From: Geosiphon pyriformis
Lineage: Eukaryota; Glomeromycota; Glomeromycetes; Archaeosporales; Geosiphonaceae
Reading direction: 5' to 3'
Assembly (NCBI GenBank): GCA_016748015.1
Contig: JAAOMT010000076.1
Location: forward strand, 62,001-126,000
Length of the DNA: 64,000 bases
Under the pieces are notes generated by a model. It was given only the letters and a program-made list of their open reading frames with translations, was not told where the DNA came from and made no database searches. The position numbers and the translations under genes are program-made. This document shows positions 56,612 through 64,000 of this stretch, piece after piece. The first letter of the stretch is position 1. Each line of letters begins with the position of its first letter.

Positions 56612-59200
56612 ATATTGGTGGGCCATAACATGCTATCTGTTAAAAAATATTTTAATACTGATCACTAAGCTGTCTCTGTCTCTATAGGACTGAAAGATTT
56701 GTTAGATAAGCATTTAACTTTTTATGTAAGCAAGCAAATAAGAACCACTGGGGATTTGATATTAAGAGTACTGATAAAGCAAAATGAAATGATTTTAAGA
56801 ATACTATAATAGTTAATGCTACAATGTTTACTAATGAATTTACTATGTTCAAACAATTCTCAGATTTAGATGCTATGTAGGACATTATTCAGAAGGTTGT
56901 TACTCTTTCAGCTAATAGAACATTTAAAAAGAAGTGGTTTAAGAGTTTTGATGATGTCTTTATCAAAAAGTCTTTTAGGTTTTACAAATTGGAAATTTTG
57001 GTGTCTAAATTAGTTAAAGCTTCTTGTTTGGTTTTTAATAAGGAATTTATGTCATTATTGAATATGTAGAATGTACATAATACAGCTGGCATATTGACCA
57101 TAAAATTTTTTTTTCTATTAGATTCTAATTTTGATGTTATTTAGTTGGCTTTGGTCAGAGCAAGAAAGTCTTATTGTTCTTCTAAGTTAATGGAATTCAG
57201 ACATGCTGAGAAATTACACATTAAGTTGGCTATTAGTAAAAGGATAAAGAGTTTTGAATTAGACAAGAATTATATTATCAGAAGTATGTTAGAATATCTT
57301 TTTCACAAAATGGTGCTGAATCATCTGGTTATGGATAATGAGTTGGTTTTGGAGCCTGAATTGGTTAAATTAAAGGTGGATAAGATCATAGAAAGTTGGA
57401 CTAAAAAGTGTAAAGTGATCCCTAATATCTTTAATGATTGGTCTTACCAATATTAACCTTTAGAGCATGTTTTTGATAGTGCTTTTTCTGATGTGATGTG
57501 TTCTATTGGTTTTGATAAAATGTCTGGTGTGATCTTAAGTCTGCCTGATGAAAAGATGGCCGGTTTATTTGACATCTTAAATAAATTGTGGAAACACTGT
57601 AATAGTTTGGTTTTGGATATGCTTTTGGTGCTTCTAAATTTGTGTTTATCTTGTAAATTAATGCTTGAGCCTTGGAGAAAAGCTTGGGTTTCAATAATTT
57701 CCAAATCATATGAATAGAAAGATGTTCTTACAAATATTTGTCCTATTATTTTGGTTAAGATGACTTATAAAATTCTTTCCAAAATTTTTTCAAACAGAAT
57801 TTCTTCTGCTTATAGTTCTTTTAATGTTTTTTAAGATGATAACTTTTCTGTTTTAAAGGATACAATGACACAGTCTCCCATTTTTGTCATTGGTTCTGTG
57901 ATTGAAGACATCTTGGAAAAGAATTAGGAACTGTGACTGGTTTTGCAGAATATGCATAAGACTTATGACTCTGTTAAGTAGGAATATCTCAGAAAAAGTT
58001 TGGTTAGAATCAAAATGTGTGACAGATTTATTAAATTTTTCAGTGGTATTTACAATAGTTATGTCAACAAAATAATGATAGATTTTGGCTTAACTGATGA
58101 GTATCAAGTTCATGATGAATTGGATTAAGGGGAAGTTTTTTTGCCTTTTCTTTAATACATATTCTATGATTTATTTTTATGTGAGATCAAGAGACAGGAG
58201 AGTGTGTATGATTACAGATTGAACTCTTATTTTGTTGCTAACACTGGCTGAGTAGAATCTTAAGCTAGAATAACATTTTTTTTTTGCTACTGGTGCTTTT
58301 GTCAATGATATGATTTGAATTGGTAGTAGCCAAACTACTACTCAATATATTCTCAATATGGCTAGTGAATTTTTTCAGTTCAATGATATTTCAATTAACA
58401 ATAACAAAACAGTAGCCATCTTTATTAACTGCAAAGTTGCAACTTCATCTTTAACTATAAGTGGCTTGTCTATTTTGATCACTAAAAAAGGAGAATCTTA
58501 TTGCTATTAGGGTATTTTTTTGTTTTTTGAGAGTTTGTCAAAGCTTAGCTTGGCTAAAGTTTATTTGGATGTTCGGTTTTTTACCAATCTAGTTTTAAGG
58601 AAGGCAATTTTTGACAAGCAGTTTGCATATTTAGTGTTTATAGTCTTCCATTTCATTATCAGTTATAAGACTCAGTTCAGTTTTATTCCTATTGACATGT
58701 ATAATAAATAGGACACTCTAATTTGCAAGAATTTGAAATCCAAATTTGGTTTGCTGCATGACTTTCCTAATGACACTATTCATCACTCTTTTCTATATGG
58801 TCTAAAAACATTTGAGCAAATTCAAGCTAAGAGCAAATTGGTTACTACTGTGTCTTTTGTGAACTTTTTTGAGATTTTGGGTAGGCTTTTTTTTCACAGG
58901 CCCCATAACCTGCAGATCCTTAGTTGGTGTTCACTCTATCCTTTGTGGTTTCCAGTTCAAATCAAAGTCAATCTTTTAAATAACTTTTTGGCAGATATGG
59001 TCTGTATTTTTTCTGGTTGTGGTTTGTCTTTGGAAGTTCCTATGGCCAATGCTTTTAGGTTTTGGGATAAGACTCTTATGTCTTTTGTTCTTGGTAATTC
59101 AAATTATTTCAAGTATTTTTTTTTACTTCAGCATTATAGAATTGTTTTTATAAACCAGCTACACAATTATTATGACTCTGTTTTTGATTAAAAGACTTTT
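56612..59200 (+). pseudogene. LINE I ORF2: reverse transcriptase
   Basis: Continuation of ORF2. Endonuclease end (VKKYFNTDH), linker (KWFKSFDDVFIKKSF...), an open stretch at 57145-57456, then RT with SLPDEKMAGLFDILNKLWKH, AWVSIISKSYE, DDNFSVLKDTMTQSPIF, GAFVNDMI (family VDD, Asp to Asn) and FNDISINNNKTVAIFINC, thumb segments at 58520-59191 (LLHDFPNDTIHHSFLYGLKT). Stops fall at Trp, Gln and Arg codons. Confidence 0.85.
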
Positions 59201-59269
59201 AAGTAATGGAAGTAGTTAGATTCTTGTGATCCAGTTCCTGTTTGGTTTGAAATATCTGTTCATTTTCTT

Positions 59270-59830
59270 TGTGGTGTGATTTCTTTTTCTGTTTGCTCTC
59301 CACCTCTGGACAGCTGCAGCTCTTTGAATATTCTTAAGTCTCATGAATTTGAGGTTGTTTGTGACAGTCTTTTGGGTGTTACAGCTGGTCAACTTTCGGC
59401 TTATACAAATAGTTCTTTATGTAGTTTGGAGACTTTGAACATGAAAGCTGGTACTGCAGTCTTTTTTGAGAATGTAAATTTGGGTTTAGGTATTGGAATC
59501 TCTGGTTTGATGTCTTTTACTATAACAAAGTTGCAGGCTATTGTATTGGTCCTTGAATGTGTTCTTTCTTTTTATTCAGTTAACATATATTTGGATAGCC
59601 AGGCTGCTTTGAATAGTTGCAGATCAGAATTGAGTTTGGCTTATTCTGATTTCAGAAATTACTGTTGGATTAAACACCACCACATTGTAAATATTATCCA
59701 ACACAAAAATTTAAATATTAATTGACACAAGATTAGAGGTTACTTAGGTGTTTTGGGTAATAAATGTTTTAATGCACTTGTCAAAGCTACTGCTTTCTCT
59801 AGTTAGCACTTTCCATACTTGATCAATGAA
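59270..59830 (+). pseudogene. LINE I RNase H domain
   Basis: Segments AYTNSSLCSLETLN (first Asp now Asn), TKLQAIVLVLECVLS (family TELQ; Glu to Lys), IYLDSQAALNSC (Asp) and GYLGVLGNKCFNALV. Type I RNase H with all but one acidic residue changed by G-to-A. Confidence 0.8.
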
Positions 59831-60696
59831 TGTTATATTAGGGCTGATGGTGACAATGTTTCTAGCAACTCTAAGCACTTCGTTCATAAAATGTTTTAGT
59901 TAGTTCATTATGCATATTAAGAGATTGGTTTTGGTTCTAAGATTGTGTTGGATAGTATATGTGCAGATATTAATTGGTTTAAATCATTTTTGGTGTAGCA
60001 TCCTGATTTTTACATGGCTGCTGGTTTCATTAGCAAAAGTTCTGTTGGGTTTTGCACATATCTAATAAAGGTCTTATATTATTGGCTATCTGTTGTTTTG
60101 CATAAATAGATATATAATAGGTGCTATTCCAGTGTAGTATGTTTGTTCTATGATAAAATATAAGTCTTAGATCATGTTTTTTTTTGTGCTTTTGATGCTG
60201 TTGGTTGTGTTTGGTTATTGAATGCTTACATGACTACTTAGAGAGCACTTTCTGGTCTTTATTATTTTGCTTTTTGTGTTTTGCAGTTATTATCTATCTG
60301 TGTTTCAGATTTTGTAATTAGTGTGGCTCTGTATAAGAGTTTTGTTTTCAATAATTAGTATCATAAATCTGTTTTAGTTTTCAAGAATTCCAAAATAACA
60401 AGTTATAATATTGTGAATTTTGTATGCAGATTTTGTCTGGCATTTTGTGACAAATTTTGGTTGGTTTATATTAAACACAGAGTCTTTATAGAGAAGAATA
60501 AGTTAATCTCACTTGATAAATCCATCTCTGCTTCAGTTTCTGGACTTTTTTTAGTGCTTTCGGCTAATGTGGTTAAATTATTGGGTGTAGTTAAAGCTAT
60601 TGGTGTAGGTTTTGGTCTTTATAAGTCTTGTTTGTTTGTTTTTTTTGGATATAGAAGACACAGTTTTTGTTTGTATAGGTGTTTAGTGTTGTTTTG
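59831..60696 (+). pseudogene. LINE I ORF2 C-terminus
   Basis: Decayed coding after RNase H, with a cysteine segment VVCLFYDKI near 60135-60160 (family CLFCGD), and an open end at 60413-60697 (NFVCRFCLAFCDKFWLVY...SVSGLFLVLSANVVKLLGV). Zinc ligands are mostly lost. Confidence 0.72.
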
Positions 60697-60813
60697 ACTG
60701 GTTTGAGTGGCTGGTTATGTGTGGAAAATGCATAATTCACACCTAGTTTAGATCAATTATATGATGTATTATACTAGGTAGTGTTTGGATCTTACTTATT
60801 AAACATAAAAAAA
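60697..60813 (+). other. LINE I 3' UTR and A-rich tail
   Basis: Contains GTGTGGAAAATGCATAATTC and GTGTTTGGATCTTACTTATT before the A tail. The same pattern, less mutated, is found on the minus strand at the 3' end of element N. Confidence 0.78.
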
Positions 60814-60852
60814 AATATCTGATTTGTTAGTAAATTTTATTTTGTTTATTTT

Positions 60853-63140
60853 TTTTTTTATTATATTTTAACGAGCGAGACCCAAATACCACTTAAACTA
60901 TGATACCACAGAAGGGATTACATTATAGGCGTAAATCATGCATTTTCTACACGTGATCAAACACTCGGCCCAATTAAGGACTCACTACACTGAATCAAAA
61001 GTAGATGGAAATAATCCCAACCCACAAATTCTCTCAATGATACCATTCAGATTCCTAGAGTCAAAAATAAACTCACTAAGAAACAATCTAGTAGACTCAA
61101 TATTGCCTCTGGTTTCAGCACTAGACATATGCCACAAAGCAATAACATGTTCAATAGTGTCCTCACTTAAAAAAGAAGGCTTAGCAGCCAGCATACCATC
61201 ATAATCCATATCACCAAAGTCAACCTCAGATCTAAGACAAGCAATGTCCTTGGAGACTTCAACCAAGAGATTAGAAAAATTGTTAGCAGCACTCTTCATA
61301 GAAATGAGATCCTTCTCGACCTGAACAGCCTTAGCAGCATTATCATCAAGAAGATGAGACACCAAAGCAACCAAAGAACCAACAGGCTCAACAATAGACT
61401 TAACCAGAGCAGCCAAATCTGAAATCTGCTTTTCCAAAGAGTCCAATCTAGAACCAACAGCAGGATCAACAACAGAAGCAGCCAAAGAAGCCACCAAAGG
61501 AGGAAATTCAGAAAAACCAGAAGGAGCAGCAGTCTCAGCATATGAAGCAGAACCCACAAAACGAGACTTGAAAACCTTGGGAACCTTAGGAGTGGGGGGT
61601 GGGGAAATCTTGCAATCTATGGCCAGATGGCCCATTTCTTGACACCTAAAGCAGTGCCGGCAGCCAGGAGTTTCCCACCAAATATGGCATTTCTTTAGAG
61701 TACCAGTCTTGACTACAGCAGAATTCAAATCACCTTGAGAGTCAAATGTAACCAAAGCGAACTGGGAACGACAACCAGAATCAGGAGAACGAGGGATAAA
61801 ACATGTACAACCACCAATCTGAAAAATCATATCACTGATTTCAAAGGCAGTACAACCAGGAGGAAGGTTGATCAATTTGGCCTTAAACTTATCACGAGAC
61901 AAAATAGTCTCATTTTGATTTACCAGAGGGAGGATTCTAACACTATCTTTGCCCACCAAAACTGACCAATGCTTCAAGGCAGACACAGCAGAGTCCAACT
62001 TTTCAAAATAAACCACCACATACTGCCAAATGCCAGCAGGCTTCAGCACAACACAAGTGACACTACCAAACACACCGAGAGCCAACTTAATGTCAGCAGC
62101 AGACACACCCAAAGATACATCACGCAGTGCAGCAGCAGCAGAAGAGGAACCAAATTCAGAAACCACCAAAGACTTGGCAATTTTGAGAGTGGCCAAATGA
62201 ACAGAGCTTGTAAGCTCAACCAGAAATGCAGCTTTCAAAGACTGTTGAGAAGCAAACTCCATACAGAAAAGCTTCACATTGTCTTTTGAAACAGATTTAG
62301 CACCCAAAAAACCATGCACAGACTAAAAAACAGTCTTAACATGAGCCAATTTGGTCTTGAAAGTAGCACCAGGCACCAGAGTGAAGGCCACCCACCCAGC
62401 AAACCTTTAACAACTAGTAATAGTTTCCCAAGCACCACTAAAAGTAGCACCAGAAACTAAAAAAGGAGATGAATCAGTTTCCATTTGATCAGCCCAGTTC
62501 CCAAGAACAGATGACCCAACAGAAAAAGATTGTTTTGCTTCTAAAACTGGCGATGATTTGCCGGAAGACACCACATTTGGCAACACAGCCAGTGGTTGAT
62601 CTTGGCCCATCTTAGATGATGTGCCATATGATGCTATGGAGATCTCATCTAAGATCTCATTGGGAACCACAAAGGGGTTCGATGTAACAATAGCAGAGGC
62701 AAGCAACTGCCCCCACTTTTCTGAACTTTTGGTCTTTTTGACCATTTTTTTTGAAGAGGTGGTGCCAAAAGCACCAGGTGTTGAGTCTATAGAGGGGAAG
62801 ACCAGCTTATTTACTGGTCTATTATTAAAAACTTTTGGGTTCTTGGTTGGAGTAGAGACAACACTGGGACTAACCCAGGTGTGTCTCTTTAAGGGAACTT
62901 TGACTGGTAAGACACCAGCCAAAGATGAGGAAGTTGCTTCAGTGGCCACCAAAGGCAGCTTTTTACAATTACTGGGTAAGGGGAAGGCTTCTAAAACGTT
63001 TTGCCTAGTTGCTTTTACGACAGAAAGAGCTTCTCTGGTTGAAATTTTATTAGATATTTTAGGACAGATATCAGGTGCAGCCTTTTTACTCTTAGCTCTA
63101 GTCATGGTCATAAAATTAAGGAAACAAAGAGTTTTTTCCC
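60853..63140 (-). mobile_element. ORF1-only non-autonomous non-LTR element N
   Basis: About 2.3 kb, flanked by an exact 10-bp duplication TGTTTATTTT (60843-60852 and 63141-63150) within gypsy M. On the minus strand it has a 29-bp 5' UTR starting GGGAAAAAAC, one ORF1-like coding region, a 3' UTR similar to that of LINE I and an A/T-rich tail. There is no endonuclease or RT. Duplication, tail and sense orientation are those of target-primed reverse transcription. Confidence 0.9.
60985..63111 (-). pseudogene. ORF1-type RRM/zinc-knuckle protein (element N), two stops
   Basis: One frame of 709 codons from ATG 63109-63111 (MTMTRAKSKKAAPDICPK) to TAG 60985-60987. It is broken only by TAA at 62407-62409 and a TAG just before 62319, at expected Gln codons. 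N-terminal Ser/Thr/Pro/Lys-rich region; two RRM-like domains (ADIKLALGVFGSVTCVVLK; FEISDMIFQIGGCTCFI); CCHC knuckle CFRCQEMGHLAIDC near 61615-61656; Ala-rich linker; long helical region (SRLDSLEKQISDLAALVKSI) likely to be a coiled coil. Related to LINE I ORF1. A role in RNP formation is inferred from that family. Confidence 0.88.
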
Positions 63141-63500
63141 TGTTTATTTTGAAATAATTTCTTCTTAAATTGTTTAATAGTAATATAATGGACTAATTTT
63201 TGATAGTTTTTATTGTTTATTTGTTGTTTTGTTATTGTTTTATTTTTTTAGTTGTTTTATTTATAATAAGCTATTAATATTTATATATATATTTTTCTTT
63301 TTATAGTGTATTTTATATTTAAAGAGTAAAAAAGTGGTCTTCTATTTGGCAGTTTTATCATTAATTAATTCTTTCTTGATTAGCAATATTAGACTATTTA
63401 ACTGAATTTTTTAAAATAAAAAATTTAGTATATGTGTCTTTTAAAGCTATTTTATTTATTGTATTTAAAATTTTTTTATTGTTATTTAAAACTCTGCTAA
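63141..63500 (-). pseudogene. gypsy element M continuation (integrase start and RNase H end)
   Basis: Collinear with B 12230-12480: TTTGAAATAATTTCTTCTT corresponds to the integrase start region, and TATTTATAATAAGCTATTAA to the end of RNase H. Homology fades beyond about 63450. Confidence 0.6.
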
Positions 63501-63515
63501 TATATATATATATAT
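63498..63515. repeat. (TA)n microsatellite
   Basis: A short run of TA dinucleotides in extremely AT-rich DNA. Confidence 0.6.
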
Positions 63516-64000
63516 TAAAATTATACATATATAATAATAAAATAAAATTATTTAATTATATATTTGTTTATAATATTAAAAATTAATATTAAAAAACCAA
63601 TAATTTGTATTTATAATTTTAAAAACTTGAAAAAATTAATTTTTTTAAATATAAATTCAAATATACAAGTTAACAAAAATATTTATTCAGCTTTGATTAA
63701 AGAATTTGTTTCAAAAATATATAACAAATTACTAAAAAATTTTAAAAATGCTAAGATTGTGAAAATTAAGATAATAGAATTGATTTGGAATTTTTTAATA
63801 AAATATTGTAAACAAGTTTGGCTTTTTATGATAAAACAAAAATAAAACGTAAAAAAAAATGAATTGATTAATAATAATAATTCTGTGTTTAATAATATGG
63901 TAAAAAATTTTAATAAGTCAAATAAATAAATGTTGGTATTTGGGTTTTATGAAATAAATGAAGCACACATATGATGTTACATGGCTTGAAATTAATCATT
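63516..64000 (+). other. AT-rich stretch with a short Lys/Asn/Ile-rich frame
   Basis: A 94-codon frame at 63564-63845 contains VKIKIIELIWNFLIKYCKQV. It could be the decayed end of another retroelement, since many retroelement C-termini have an IW...R...W pattern, but I cannot support that. No other feature seen to the window end. Confidence 0.25.

Larger units (their letters stand above)
53031..60813 (+). mobile_element. Near-full-length LINE I (non-LTR retrotransposon)
   Basis: The element starts with an A-run followed by TTCTTTC and ends in an A-rich tail. It is flanked by AATATCTGA (53022-53030 and 60814-60822; the ends are ambiguous against the A tail). It contains ORF1 (two RRM-like domains and a knuckle), an AP-type endonuclease, RT, RNase H and a C-terminal region, plus solo LTR K. 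Stops and frameshifts make it inactive. The flanks join in gypsy M. Confidence 0.9.

Noticed and set aside
61296-61559. A Leu-rich minus-strand frame that looks like a membrane protein
   Set aside because: It is a frame shadow of the Ala/Val/Ser-rich part of the element N ORF.
62621-63157. A plus-strand protein of about 178 codons
   Set aside because: It is the antisense shadow of the element N ORF and has no recognisable motif.

Overview
This window is an AT-rich, CpG-poor stretch of a eukaryotic genome made almost entirely of nested retrotransposons. I found no host gene, tRNA, rRNA or CRISPR array. The LINE and Ty3/gypsy proteins resemble, from memory, families abundant in arbuscular mycorrhizal fungi (Glomeromycotina, such as Rhizophagus or Gigaspora). 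That is my best guess at the organism, without a database search.

Layout. 1-6542 is a plus-strand Ty3/gypsy element (A), cut at 5' by the window edge. At 6543-6561 there is a perfect 19-base Tn5 mosaic end (Nextera adapter), so the A/LINE junction is probably an assembly or library chimera. 6562-9339 plus 22176-22400 is a decayed LINE (C1). It is split by a minus-strand gypsy element (B, 9340-22175), which is itself split by a short non-autonomous LTR element (C2, 13475-16378). 22401-23561 plus 44340-47785 is an old minus-strand gypsy (G). It is split by a solo LTR (F), which received two full-length gypsy elements only ten bases apart: D (24397-34293, plus) and E (34308-44283, minus). 47786-49800 is a minus-strand LINE ORF1 fragment (H) with a solo LTR (J). 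50395-53030 and 63141 onward belong to another minus-strand gypsy (M). M was hit by a nearly full-length LINE (I, 53031-60813, carrying solo LTR K) and by an ORF1-only non-LTR element (N, 60853-63140).

The gypsy family has an unusual order: gag (CCHC knuckle), aspartic protease, a cysteine-rich zinc module, a dUTPase-fold domain, a spacer domain, reverse transcriptase, RNase H, then a conserved stop codon. Integrase follows as a separate ORF with its own ATG. A third ORF of about 233 codons then runs over the polypurine tract into the 3' LTR. This gene order recurs in several independent copies and is the strongest candidate for a poorly described system here. LTRs generate 4-bp target duplications rather than the commoner 5 bp.

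Almost every coding region is broken, mainly by transitions (CGA to TGA, CAA to TAA, TGG to TAG, catalytic Asp to Asn). The pattern fits methylcytosine deamination or a RIP-like process acting on both strands. Element N is visibly richer in G+C and CpG and carries only two stops, so it looks like the youngest arrival.
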